Below, piece by piece: positions 50,240-61,000 of a stretch of 64,000 nt of DNA. Under the pieces are notes generated by a model. It was not told where the DNA came from. It saw only the letters and a program-made list of their open reading frames with translations, and did not search any database. Made by a program: the position numbers and the translations under genes. Every line of letters starts with the position of its first letter. Position 1 is the first letter of the stretch. This DNA comes from Microcyclosporella mali (lineage: Eukaryota; Ascomycota; Dothideomycetes; Mycosphaerellales; Mycosphaerellaceae). The stretch lies in assembly GCA_002785985.1 (NCBI GenBank), contig NHNU01000002.1, positions 1,426,001-1,490,000 of the forward strand, written 5' to 3'.

Positions 50240-53071
50240 ATGGCGTGGGAACCTCAGTCAGACCAGCTGAATCAGCTGGCTCAGTGCCTTCGAGACTCGC
50301 TCAGCGGTCACGACATCAATGCACAGAAGCGGGCAGAGACTTTGCTTCGGCAGGCCAAGAGCTCTCCGGACATCAACAACTACCTTGTATACCTCTGTGT
50401 AACTCCCACTTCATCTACTGCACTTGCGCCGGATGCGTACTACGCCGCACGGAGCGCCGCTGCTATAATGCTCAAGAACAATGTTAGAACATCATACAAG
50501 TCAATGCCAGAGGGGAGCAAAGCATATCTCAAGTCACGAATCTTGCTTGGGCTTCAAGACTCAAACGCTCAGATACGCAATTTCGTTGGGAACGTCACCA
50601 CTGAAGTGGTATGGCAAGGTGGAGTCCTTGGCTGGCCGCAGGTGCTTCCAGATCTTGTTGCCATGGTTGCCAATGCCAATGGCCAGGTCTCTGTTCCAGC
50701 ACAAGAAGGAGCTATGGGTGCGCTGTTAAAGATCTGTGAAGATAACAAAAAAGCGCTCGACCAAGAGTACCAGACACAAGGTCGTCCACTGGCGTTTTTA
50801 TTGCCCAAGCTCGTCGAATTCACACAGCATGCGAACCCCAAAGTACGGTCCAAGTCACTTGGAGCCATCAATGTTTTCTTGACCGAGCCGATCGCAATAT
50901 CAATCCGCGAGAATATCAATGAGATCCTCCCTGAGCTCTCGAGGCTATCCGCAGATAACAACGACGATGTGCGGAGATTTGTCTGCCGCGCATTCGCTCT
51001 GCTCGCAGACGCGATGCCAGAGGTCCTGATTGCACATGTTCAAGGTATTGTGGAATATACCCTTGTCCAGCAGAAAGATGTCAATTATCCAGAGCTGGCG
51101 TTAGATGCCGCTGAATTCTTCTTCGAGGCGAGTAGCAACACAGCTCTACGGGAAGCTCTGGGACCGCATTTGGACAGCATTGTACCAGTCCTTCTTGATT
51201 GCATGATCTATAGCGAAGATGATCAGCTACGATTGGAAGGTGAAGCCGAAGACGCTGAAATAGAGGATGAAGCAAAGGACATCAAGCCACAATTCGCTGC
51301 GTCTAAGACTGCTCGCGCAGATGGTGGGGGTAATGCGACGCAGACTAATGGACAAGCAAAGCCTGCTGTTAATGGCTACGCTTATGACTCTGATGACTTG
51401 AGTGACGGTGAAATTGAGGAAGACGACCTCGACGATATCGACCCTGAAGAGGAGTGGAACTTGCGAAAGTGCGCAGCTGCATCGCTCGACAGCTTAGCAA
51501 GCCACTTTCATGGAGCAGTATTCCGTTCTGTTCTGCCCTGGATGAAGGAGAATGTGCAGCACAAAGATTGGCCCAATCGAGAAGCAGCAGTACTAGCGCT
51601 CGGAGCAATAGGTCCAGGGTGTATGGACGACATTAAGCCACACCTGCCCGACTTGATACCGTACATGCTATCCCTGCTTCAAGATTCGCAACCTGTGGTG
51701 CGCCAGATCACCTGCTGGTCGCTCAGCAGATATGCGCAGTGGGCCGCACATGATGAGGCTGCCTCGAAGCAGCTTTTCTTCGAGCCAATGATGGAAGGCC
51801 TCCTTCAACGAATGCTCGACAACAACAAGAAGGTTCAAGAATCTGCCGCTTCCGCATTTGCGTCTCTGGAAGAGAAGGCTGATGCCCAGCTGACGCCGTA
51901 CTGCAATATCATCCTGCAGCAGTTCGTCAAGTGCTTCCAGAAATACAAGGACAAAAATATGTACATTCTGTACGACTGCGTTCAAACACTTGCCGAGCAT
52001 TCCTCGCCGACCCTCGCGCAGCCCGAGAACGTTGATCTACTGATGCCGGCAATGCTACAGCGGTGGCAAAAGGTCTCTGACCAGTCGCGCGAGATGTTCC
52101 CACTTCTCGAATGTCTCTCATTCGTCGCCGGAGCGCTGGGTGCTCAATTCGCGCCATTCGCCGAGCCGCTCTTCATGCGTTGCATCAAGCTGATACAGCA
52201 GAATCTCGAGGACGGACACTCAGCGGGACAAGGCTTCCTCGAGCAACCCGACAAAGACTTCCTCGTCACAAGCCTAGACTTGCTCAGCAGTATTATCCAG
52301 GCTCTGGACAACACGCAAAGCAGCACTCTAGCTGCTAGTGCCGCAGCGCAGCAGCCGAACATGTTTCAGTTGCTCGCATACTGCATGAGGGATGGCAATA
52401 ACGACGTCCGTCAGTCAGCGTATGCACTTTTGGGCGACTGCGCTATTTGCATCTTTCCGCGACTGCAGCCGTATCTGCCGGATTTGATGGAAATACTTAT
52501 TGCGCAGCTTGACCTGAGTGAAGCCACTGAAGACCCAGAGACAGGGTTCAGGGTAATTAACAATGCCTGCTGGTCCTGCGGCGAAATCGCCATGCGACAT
52601 AAAGAGGCTATGGGCCCGTATGTTGACAGCCTGCTCACCAAGCTTGCCGTCATCATGTTTAGCGCTCAAATTCCAGACTCACTAAACGAGAATGCGGCCA
52701 TCGCTCTAGGACGCCTGGGCATCGGTTGTCACCAACAGCTAGCACCACACCTCGAGAAGTTCGCCGCCCCATTCCTGCAGTCGATGCAAAAGGTCGGCTG
52801 GACTGACGAAAAGGGTCATGCCTATAAAGGATTCGTCAACGTCGTCCTCGACAATCCGAAGGCATTGGAGCAATGTCTGCTCGATTTCTTCATGGAGATG
52901 GCCAACGCGCCAGGCGTGTTCCTGACAGGCATGCAAGACGATGGACCGCTCGCCGGATTCGAGCGCGTTCTGGCACAATACAAGCAGATGATTGGAGAGG
53001 GCTTCGATCAATTCCTGCACAATCTTCCACCTACACAAGAACAGGCTTTGCGTCAACTGTACTCCCTCTAG
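50240..53071 (+). CDS. KAP104: Transportin, karyopherin beta-2 (Kap104-like)
   Basis: Nuclear import receptor that carries RNA-binding proteins bearing PY-type nuclear localisation signals. A single exon of 943 residues from MAWEPQSDQLNQLAQ, which matches the family start. The protein is built of HEAT repeats throughout. The acidic loop that RanGTP uses to release cargo lies near residues 380-408 (DSDDLSDGEIEEDD, then DDIDPEEEWNLRK). Conserved blocks WPNREAAVLALGAI and WSLSRYAQW follow. The end FLHNLPPTQEQALRQLY also fits. Length and order agree with transportin-1 and yeast Kap104. Confidence 0.96.
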   Translation: MAWEPQSDQLNQLAQCLRDSLSGHDINAQKRAETLLRQAKSSPDINNYLVYLCVTPTSSTALAPDAYYAARSAAAIMLKNNVRTSYKSMPEGSKAYLKSRILLGLQDSNAQIRNFVGNVTTEVVWQGGVLGWPQVLPDLVAMVANANGQVSVPAQEGAMGALLKICEDNKKALDQEYQTQGRPLAFLLPKLVEFTQHANPKVRSKSLGAINVFLTEPIAISIRENINEILPELSRLSADNNDDVRRFVCRAFALLADAMPEVLIAHVQGIVEYTLVQQKDVNYPELALDAAEFFFEASSNTALREALGPHLDSIVPVLLDCMIYSEDDQLRLEGEAEDAEIEDEAKDIKPQFAASKTARADGGGNATQTNGQAKPAVNGYAYDSDDLSDGEIEEDDLDDIDPEEEWNLRKCAAASLDSLASHFHGAVFRSVLPWMKENVQHKDWPNREAAVLALGAIGPGCMDDIKPHLPDLIPYMLSLLQDSQPVVRQITCWSLSRYAQWAAHDEAASKQLFFEPMMEGLLQRMLDNNKKVQESAASAFASLEEKADAQLTPYCNIILQQFVKCFQKYKDKNMYILYDCVQTLAEHSSPTLAQPENVDLLMPAMLQRWQKVSDQSREMFPLLECLSFVAGALGAQFAPFAEPLFMRCIKLIQQNLEDGHSAGQGFLEQPDKDFLVTSLDLLSSIIQALDNTQSSTLAASAAAQQPNMFQLLAYCMRDGNNDVRQSAYALLGDCAICIFPRLQPYLPDLMEILIAQLDLSEATEDPETGFRVINNACWSCGEIAMRHKEAMGPYVDSLLTKLAVIMFSAQIPDSLNENAAIALGRLGIGCHQQLAPHLEKFAAPFLQSMQKVGWTDEKGHAYKGFVNVVLDNPKALEQCLLDFFMEMANAPGVFLTGMQDDGPLAGFERVLAQYKQMIGEGFDQFLHNLPPTQEQALRQLYSL

Positions 53072-53887
53072 CATGTGGAGTCGGCCGTGGTGCTGGCTTG
53101 AGCTCAATTACGGTGACGAAAGAAGGGTGCTGCACCCACGGCCTACCGCACGCTCTCACGATTGCTATCCCTTCATATGCGAGGTCTGTTTTGCTTAACG
53201 ATACCAATCTAGATAGCGACTGTTTTCTGGCAGGCGAAACTTCAAGCGTTTTATTTTAGCGTTTTAGCATTCCGTTTGCCATAGGGTGACAGCGACAAAA
53301 AGACATGGAGAGGCGTTTGTTTGATGCTCGAAGCCATTCGAGCTCCTGAGGTGGCAAGCTGGTATCTGTCAGAAGAGATAGGAGCAAGCCACGGGAGTGG
53401 ATGCATGAGTCTGGTGATGATGAAAGGGAACCGAAAGGCTTTTCCTGAGCTGGCACGGATGAATGAGTTGACGACGAGAGTGGTTGATCGCTGTGAATTG
53501 CTCGAGAGAAGAGCGTCAATCTGGAAGCGGAAAAAGTTTAGATGACATGATGATGTCCAATGTAGATAGGTAAAATGCGATGATGGGAACGAAGAGTCGC
53601 TATTGATATACATCTCTCGATACAATTGCCAGTTGAGACCACATTTCTCCAAACTTCACTTGCACGTGAGCGATCTTGCTGCTCACGTGCTTTCGTGACT
53701 TCTCACTCTTGCGTCATGCCACTTCACTCTCGCGCACCGCGTCTTATCTTTTTGACCCGTCGATTGTTTCCACATCTTGTCTTTCATTCACCACTTACAG
53801 ATCTGAGACAGCCGCGCAGTGGTTATGCCGTCCGCTCCTCGCTCTTGCTCTCACATCGTGAACGTCACGATTGGTTGATACCTTACG
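53072..53887. other. Intergenic region, transportin / DUF4211 gene
   Basis: About 816 bases: 3' end of the transportin transcript, then the promoter of the DUF4211 gene. Short open frames on both strands have no support. Confidence 0.45.
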
Positions 53888-55963
53888 ATGCCGTCCAAGA
53901 CAGATCGCAAACGCCAGCAACGGCTCGCATTCACACCGCTTCCCTCGTCTTCGCCAGCATCGAAAAACTACGACAAGCAGATCAGAGATCGTGCGGCGGC
54001 AGTAGTGCTGGAAGGGTCGCCAAGTGCTGCGGAGAGACGAAAGATGCCTATTGAGGTGGAAGCTGAAGAGCCAGCAAGTGCCATTCCCACGCCGCCCGAC
54101 GACGACGACGACCTCGAAGATAGCGATGACAGGCCGGTCCGCTCGACACAAAAGCGTCGCCGCGCAAAACAGCAAAGACTAGACTTCAGCGCAGCGCGAG
54201 ACGCTGCGTCGTTTGATCCTGCGATAAAAGTGACCTCATCGCCACGACGCTCGAGAGCTCAAAAGGCGGGCATGTTTGGCTCGCAGGTGCAGGGTCACTT
54301 CATGGATAGCTCGAGTGAGGAGTCTGATGACTCTGACGCGGTCAAGCCATCGCAGCGCAAGTTCTCGCGTAAGAGCAGTAGCCCAGCTGACCAGCCCGCG
54401 AAGCGTACAACACGGAGTAGCGCTATAATGGTTGAAGACGATGAAGAGGATGAGCTCGCTAATGGCATTGCGAAGCCTATGCAGCAGAATTTAGAGGATA
54501 GCGACAATGATGATGATATGCCGACCACAATGGGCACACAGAGACGGCGACGGCAACGAAGGACTTCGAATAGCAGCTTCATCGACAATTCATCGACACC
54601 CCGGGCAATCTCGCAAAAATCGAGAAGAGGGAAAAGCAGACAGGAGCCCATCAGCGATCCCCCAGACTCACCCCCAGCTGCTATTGACAGCGACGACGAC
54701 CTGGTCATTATCGAACAACCCTCACGCAAGCGTCGGCGGCAGGATAGTGGTGAGGAAGACGAGGATGATGACGATTTGCCGAAAACACCAAAGCGGAGAT
54801 TGAAGAAGCGGCAGGTAACAGATCAGGAGAAGCAGGATCTGGACGAGGATCTCGATTTCTTGAAACCGAGCAGCGACGAAGAAGATTCGCGCCGGCCGAG
54901 AGATACTCAGTCTGCCAAGAAGGATGCTCGACAGAAAGCGTTGGCAAAGCTCAAGCAGAAACGTGGTCAATCAAGTCAAATGGCACCTATTGAGGAAGAC
55001 AGAGAGAATGTCAGCGTGGACCAGGATGACGACACCGAAATGATCATTGATGACGACGTCGACGAGTACGATGATGTGCCACAATACATAAGCAGTCGAA
55101 ATGTTTTCAAGGCCGATGAAGAAGATGCCGACTTCCTTGTTGAGGAAGAAGAAGAGGGTCCGCTTGGCATACCAGAAGGAATTCCTATCGCATACACAAG
55201 ATATGCTTCGATGAAGGCGAAGGAGCTGTTCAGATGGGCAGTGGATTGGTTCGTCCAGCGGAAGATTAATCCCGCGTTCTCGAGAAACGACGAGATCTAC
55301 GACCTCACGTTCAGGAAGTTGGACGATGAGGTGCAAGGTCTATCGCTGTCGAAGTACACGTCCAGCGCGTGGAGACCGAACTTCGTGATTGCTCTGCAGG
55401 CACGTCCGGATATCGCGTTTGAGCCACTCGATCGTAACGAGGCCGAGAACATGTTCAAGGACAAGTGCGAAGCTTGCAATCGCAGCGGACATCCCGCCAC
55501 GTATCGGCTTCAGTTCCAAGGTGCTCCGTACCACAGAGAGACACTGGACGAAGTAACGAATTTGGAGGACGATGACGAAGATGATTCAGACGACGAATCT
55601 GTAAGCAGCAACCAAGACAAGACGGAGTATGATGTGCAGGGAAGAGAAGTCCTTCCTGCCACTACTGTCTTCTACCTGGGGAAGTTCTGTAAGGCCAACG
55701 CAGAAGCCGCGCATAGTCTCTACCATTGGCGCTTCCACCTCGCCCAGACTGTTGAAGGCTACCTTGAGGGTTGTGGCTATCTCACTCCCCAGCAACTGGC
55801 GAAGCGCGATAAGATGAGCACGAAGAAGCGCGGTAAGCAGGCGAATAAGATTGCCAATCGGATGGAGAAGGAGGGTGAGACGCAAAAACTCTGGAAGATG
55901 TTTCGGGATAACGTTGATGATGCGAGAAATGCTAAGCAGGAGGGACGTGGTTGGGCGAGATAG
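53888..55963 (+). CDS. DUF4211 domain protein, nuclear
   Basis: A single-exon protein of 691 residues. The first 400 residues are disordered and alternate acidic runs (DDDDDLEDSDD) with basic clusters (RRRRQRR, PSRKRRRQD), which act as likely nuclear localisation signals. The C-terminal part from about residue 425 to 640 is the DUF4211 region: MKAKELFRWAVDWFVQRKINP, then LDDEVQGLSLSKYTSSAWRP, then CEACNRSGHPATYRL, which looks like a small zinc-binding knuckle (Cys, Cys, His), and LGKFCKANAEAAHSLYHW. The protein ends in a basic helix. The family is fungal, conserved and predicted nuclear; a molecular role is not established. It is convergent with the ZNF511-like gene, 165 bases apart. Confidence 0.88.
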   Translation: MPSKTDRKRQQRLAFTPLPSSSPASKNYDKQIRDRAAAVVLEGSPSAAERRKMPIEVEAEEPASAIPTPPDDDDDLEDSDDRPVRSTQKRRRAKQQRLDFSAARDAASFDPAIKVTSSPRRSRAQKAGMFGSQVQGHFMDSSSEESDDSDAVKPSQRKFSRKSSSPADQPAKRTTRSSAIMVEDDEEDELANGIAKPMQQNLEDSDNDDDMPTTMGTQRRRRQRRTSNSSFIDNSSTPRAISQKSRRGKSRQEPISDPPDSPPAAIDSDDDLVIIEQPSRKRRRQDSGEEDEDDDDLPKTPKRRLKKRQVTDQEKQDLDEDLDFLKPSSDEEDSRRPRDTQSAKKDARQKALAKLKQKRGQSSQMAPIEEDRENVSVDQDDDTEMIIDDDVDEYDDVPQYISSRNVFKADEEDADFLVEEEEEGPLGIPEGIPIAYTRYASMKAKELFRWAVDWFVQRKINPAFSRNDEIYDLTFRKLDDEVQGLSLSKYTSSAWRPNFVIALQARPDIAFEPLDRNEAENMFKDKCEACNRSGHPATYRLQFQGAPYHRETLDEVTNLEDDDEDDSDDESVSSNQDKTEYDVQGREVLPATTVFYLGKFCKANAEAAHSLYHWRFHLAQTVEGYLEGCGYLTPQQLAKRDKMSTKKRGKQANKIANRMEKEGETQKLWKMFRDNVDDARNAKQEGRGWAR

Positions 55964-56128
55964 TCGTTGGAGCTTGCTGCCATGGCACAGGCTGAGCACG
56001 GATGGGACAACTGAAAAAGCTTGGGCTCGAGACTCTATATTTCGAGCATTGTCCAGCGAGGTCAGATCCATCGAACTACAGACACTCCTTCAACTGGTAG
56101 CCTACCAGAGGCTCCCTTGGGCGCTTTG

Positions 56129-56992
56129 TCAACTCTTCGCAAAACCCGATTTCCCTTTCCTCTTGCCGAACGTGACACTGCGAGGGACGAATTGCAAGGC
56201 TGACATGGATTTCGTGACTTCGTCCACAGATGCTTCCTTCTTAGTCGGCACTTTCGGCACGTCAGTGCCTGCTGAACCCCCATGCTTACTCTCGTCTGTC
56301 GCCACCGATTGCGTCGTCTCTGTAGTAGTAGACGAGGAGTTTCGACGGTCTCGACTACTTTTCCGATGACCCTGGGCATCTATACCCGGACGGAGCATAC
56401 TGCGTCTACCATCAATCCCGTCGTTGACTATGACTGAAGACCCACAACGAGCAGTCAGCAAACGTTCTTGACCAATACTTAATACATACATGGCAGGGCT
56501 GCTTCCAGGATCGAGATACGTACAGAAATCGTAGTTCTTGGGGAATCCATGCTTGTCCACAAGATGACTTCGCCTTTTCTTCCACTCCGCACAGACTTTC
56601 TCGCAGTCTTGGACGAAGCAGGCGAAAGTTCTGGCGCCGCAATCGCGCTTCGCGGCCGTGATGGGGTCATGGTTCTCGGCAATGTGCAGGGAAAGGAAGT
56701 GTTCGCTGGGCAGGTTTCTGTGGCATTCACGGCAGCGATTGCGGTGGGAGTTGTTGTAGTGGGTTTCGTAAGTGGTGTAGTCGAAGAATGTGAGGGGTTT
56801 GTGAGGTGGGAGGAGACATTGCATCTTTCGTTCATCTGATGATGGTCCTCCTGGTCCTGGTCCTGGTTCTGGGGTGGCGGCTATGCTTTCAGTGTCGTCG
56901 ATTTCGGCGTACTTTGGCGTGTGAGCATCCACGATGTCTGCTGAGGGCAGAGACTGGGAAGCGATGGAGTCTTCCCGCGGACGTTTGACCAT
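56129..56992 (-). CDS. C2H2 zinc finger protein, ZNF511-like
   Basis: Exons are 56992-56524 and 56433-56129, 257 residues. The 90-nt intron (GTACGT..TTCAG) contains no stop and keeps the frame. With it removed the protein reads FPKNYDFFIVNDGIDGRRSMLR, the conserved block of this family, while reading through would insert 30 unrelated residues. Two C2H2-like fingers are visible at about residues 80-110 (CRECHRNLPSEHFLSLHIAENH) and 120-150 (CFVQDCEKVCAEWKKRRSHLVDKH). An upstream C-x-H pair around 58-80 may be a third, atypical finger. The C-terminus is Ser/Thr/Lys-rich. The role of ZNF511 relatives is poorly known; nucleic-acid binding is likely. Confidence 0.88.
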   Translation of the reverse strand: MVKRPREDSIASQSLPSADIVDAHTPKYAEIDDTESIAATPEPGPGPGGPSSDERKMQCLLPPHKPLTFFDYTTYETHYNNSHRNRCRECHRNLPSEHFLSLHIAENHDPITAAKRDCGARTFACFVQDCEKVCAEWKKRRSHLVDKHGFPKNYDFCTYLDPGSSPAMYVLSIGQERLLTARCGSSVIVNDGIDGRRSMLRPGIDAQGHRKSSRDRRNSSSTTTETTQSVATDESKHGGSAGTDVPKVPTKKEASVDEVTKSMSALQFVPRSVTFGKRKGKSGFAKS

Positions 56993-57668
56993 GATAGCTA
57001 GCTAGGTGTGCGGCATACGCAGAGGATGCGGTGAGAGGTGTTCCTGCATGTACTTTATGCTACTAGTAGGAGATCACATACGGATTTTGATCATCTTTTT
57101 CAATCACCTGCAAGCACGAGCATCAACATGTCTGACCAAGGCGAATAGAGCGTGCTCCTGCCACTTCACATGATGTGATGATGTTTGGTTTGTAGGTGGT
57201 CAAATGCTTTGATAGCCTTAATGAAAAGCGATTCGCCACTTTGATTGTGCTCGCTTTTCTCGGGATCCGCTTCGATGAGCCGCAGCGACAGCCACACAAC
57301 AGCTTAGCGGTTGTGCATGGTACTTTCTGCCACTATTTGACTCCTCTGTACGATCACCGCTACTACTACACCACATACACAACTCCGTCACCTATACGCG
57401 CTCCCATACTTCGCGCTGTCGACCACACCCTCCCTTACTCACGCACAGGCTTGCCAGCTATACCCCCATATTCGACGCATTATTACGCCCTCGCTGCCGG
57501 TGACAAACCCGCGCACCCAACATTCCCCACTCCGCCGCCGCCGCCGCCGAGTCCGACCACCCCGATGGATCGAGTCGGCCCATCTGCTCACCTCACCCAC
57601 GATACATTTATCTGACCGACCGGTCGTTAGTCGGCCGCAGCGCCTATGCGCGACATACCCATCCTACT
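56993..57668. promoter_or_regulatory. Divergent promoter region, ZNF511-like / Est1-like
   Basis: A 676-base head-to-head spacer with C/T- and CCG-rich sequence near the Est1-like start. A (CCG)6 microsatellite lies at 57532-57549 in the likely leader. Open frames here are not convincing. Confidence 0.5.
57532..57549. repeat. CCG trinucleotide microsatellite, six units
   Basis: Six perfect CCG units about 120 bases before the Est1-like start codon, in a probable 5' untranslated leader. Confidence 0.85.
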
Positions 57669-60153
57669 ATGGAAGCCTTGCTCGCTCAAGAGCAAGCCCA
57701 GTATCAGCATGTGCTGAACCTGATGAAGAGCCCGGGTGTGACTCCCAAGGCCGTCGCCGAGGGTTTCAGGCAATACCGTCCGCTATGCCTAGCCCTGACA
57801 TTCGCTGTGTTTCCCCAAACGGCCGACTGCGAGACACGCCAATGGCAAGCACATTCCGAGGGCAGGAAGTACTTCAGTACCGCATTGAAGAAGCTCCGCA
57901 GAGCACAGGAAGCTCTGCCTGTGGAGACCCGCAATATGACCGCGGCGTACAAGCGATTTCTGACGGATAGCGAGAAGTCATACCGTGGCTACATCTACAA
58001 TGTCGGCACATCTTATGGTGGCGTTCCTGAGCTTGCAGCCATTGCGCACTTGTTCACGAAAGACAATGTTGACGAAAGTCAACTTCAGTCTATGCTGCCA
58101 GGATATGATGGTAGTGCTAAGGAGACTGTTCATCGTACATTGGTGTACTTGGGCGATCTCCTCCGCTACCGTGCTTCAGAGGCTCTGGACGATAAGCCTG
58201 ATTTTGGCCCGGCAGTTGGCTATTACGATCTGGCGGCAACACTTATTCCGACATCAGGCTTCGGGCACCACCAGCTGGCTGCAGTCGCACGTGAGAGGGA
58301 GAATCATCTGCTCACAATCTACCACCTCTACCGCTCTATGTCAGTCGAGAAGCCGCATCCCCTTGCGCCTGGCAATCTCAAGCTCGCGTTCAGCAAGATC
58401 GATGCGGCACATGAGAAGAACACGCTCATCCAAAAAGGACGCCCGGACGACCCTGATGCACCTCAACGTGCTCTAGTCGGCTTTTTCGTCCGCATGCACA
58501 GCATGTGCTACAAGGGACAGGATTTTCGAGGACAACAGGAACTTGAACGCGAGATCCTGAGGCTCCTCGCCACTACGGTCAAGCAATGCTCACCTGGGCA
58601 CACAGTAATGAGGATTGTCATTACTAACATCGCCGCACAATACATGGCAATGCAACGTGTGCAAGGTATTATTCATGCGTCAAATATCTTTGCATGAAGC
58701 TAATCAACCACTAGGAGACTATACCCCCGAGAACAGCAAGTCCTTCTACCTCCTGCTAGAGCTGAATGTCTGCACCTTCACCACACTACTTCGTCTCTAT
58801 CATGATGATCTGCTGTCGAAGGTCTCGAGCATGAGAGAGGCCGAGTTTGAGCTCGCTACCAACCTTACCCCTACCGCAAGATCTTTGTTACCTGTTCTGC
58901 GTGTTTACCACGACTGGCTCAACAACGACCAAACGCTCAACATCCTGGTCGGTCTCAAAGATGATGCTTCTGTAGGTGGCTACATCAGCGAATTCTGGGC
59001 CACGTATGCAAGGACCATCGACCTAATTGCACAGGCCTTCCCGGTATGGGATCTCGACGATGTGCCAGAGCTCACATACGTGCTCGAAGAAGACACCAAC
59101 ACTCTTGGTCTCTTGCCTCTCCAAAGTGATAGAACCATGAAGACCTGGTACTCCAAGCAAAATGGCTCGCGCAAGATCGTCTTCTCGAGCTTCGGCGTCC
59201 TTCGCCTTGACGGAGACGATGAGATGCTCCGCCGTGTTCATCGTATACTGGATGACGGCGCTGATGTGGCATTGACTTTGGCTCGCGATCATTCCGATCC
59301 GCCCTTCAGACTCCTCCAGACAAGGTTCTATACCGGAAACGAAGCCGATATCGCAGAACTCGTCGTACGTCCCATCGAGTATGTGCCAGACTCCGTAGGA
59401 CCTTCGAAGATCCAGAAGCCAGTCAGCTATGCTGCAGCCGCGGCGGCAGCTAACGCCCTGGCAAAAAAACCGCGCTCCGCTGCAGCGTCACGATCCGCGA
59501 CTACCAAAGGTCCGACTCGCGAGGCTCAGGATGCGCAACTCAGCAGGATGGTGGATGACCTTGTAGATGACGATGATGGCAACAATCCGGTGACACCACC
59601 CCAGCAGCCTGCGAGCAGTCCTGCTGTTGTGCCGAATGGAGAGGTGCCTCAAACGCTACAGGACAGTGTGCATGATCTCACCAGCACCACCCCTCATGCG
59701 AATCAGGTCAAGATAATGACCACCCCAGAGATAAAGCGTTCGCCGTATGGTGTACGACCTGGCAGCAATGCTGGGTATTATGGCCGCATGCAAGGCGTGT
59801 CAAGAATCTGGGATCAGAATCAACAGTCGCCATATTCTTCGTTTCCCGCAGGTCTGCCAACTGGAACATTGGATTCTCCTGCCATAGGAAATGGACGTGG
59901 CCATTCTCGCGTTAATTCTGCGAGTAGCATTCGCAGCAGGAATTCGCCGAACGCAACGGACTCGTGGGTTGTCAAGGACTCGGCCCCACGAACCCTGCCC
60001 CAGTCTGCTAAGCCCGTGTATGGGCACCAGTCCAGCCTTGATCAGATTGGCATGTCTAGTCCTCTCCTGTTCGGCGCGGGTGGCGGTCTCTGGAGCACTA
60101 GTTTGCAGCCAGGTTATCGTAACACCAGTCCACCAAATGGCCAAGGTGGTTGA
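57669..60153 (+). CDS. Est1/SMG7-like protein
   Basis: Homologue of the Est1/Ebs1/SMG5-7 family, whose members work in telomerase recruitment or in nonsense-mediated mRNA decay. Exons are 57669-58665 and 58715-60153, about 811 residues. The 49-nt intron (GTATTA..CTAG) joins MQRVQ to GDYTPENSKSFYL in phase. Residues about 70-150 are the N-terminal 14-3-3-like part (YKRFLTDSEKSYRGYIYNVGTSYG), and about 155-430 the TPR-like DNA/RNA-binding region (YYDLAATLIPTSGFGHHQLA, a conserved anchor; LVGFFVRMHSMCYKG). The remaining 250 residues are disordered, with Ala/Lys, Ser and Pro runs. No PIN nuclease domain is present, so it is closer to SMG7 and Est1 than to SMG5/6. Whether it serves telomeres or mRNA decay cannot be told from sequence. 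Confidence 0.88.
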
Positions 60154-61000
60154 TGAAGCTTATAGACTTTCGGATCTCACCAATCATACCACCAACTGCC
60201 ACCCACCTAGCAATGCAAAATACTACTTTGCCTGACCATATAGGCTAGGTCACCAGGACCGTGCAGTGCTATGACTCGCGGGCACACAATTGCTCTAATG
60301 CGCCCAGACACTTTGCATTCTACTGGTATGCCACCAGTACCACACTCAGGAGTTTGTGGGCACATCACAAGACTTGAGCTCCCGAACATCGAAATCAAGG
60401 CAGCATCAAAGATGTAAAACGGGCACTTGCAGCTCGAGGACTCAAATTGGCAAAATGACTGATCGAAAGCGTTTTGTTATACTTTTGGTTTATGAGATTT
60501 TGGACATGGTCTGACTTACATTCACTTCCACGACACTCTTTTGCAGAACATTTAGGGACAAGCACATGTATACAATGACGGAGTTTGGTGTTAAATTCTG
60601 AACCAATTTTCGTGATTTCTAATGTCGACACCGACACTGACAGTAGACAGATCTCGTCTGACTGACCACTACTGAGCTTGGACCAAAGAAGTTTACGCCT
60701 CTTTGTCTCTCTCTAAGCTACAACGGACCCGCTAATGGATATGAGACATGAAAGGTCAATTCGACAACAATGCATTGTGCCAGTAAAGACGTCGGAAACA
60801 ACGCACAACACCATTCCAGAACCGAACATAACGAGCAGCATGGACTGTCTCGGGATCTTCCCTTGCCTCCACTACACAACTTCCACGATCTCTTCAGACC
60901 AAGAGAAAGCACACAATTTGTCGAGCGACTTGCAACAACGATACTGCTTCCTCCGCCAGACCCACACCAGCTCTACAACCCTTACCCCAAGCTCGACGAC
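60154..61000. other. Intergenic region upstream of Ser/Arg-rich gene
   Basis: About 850 bases: 3' end of the Est1-like transcript and the leader of the next gene. The frame of the next gene is open back to an ATG at 60770, but the added residues are not convincing protein. Confidence 0.4.
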
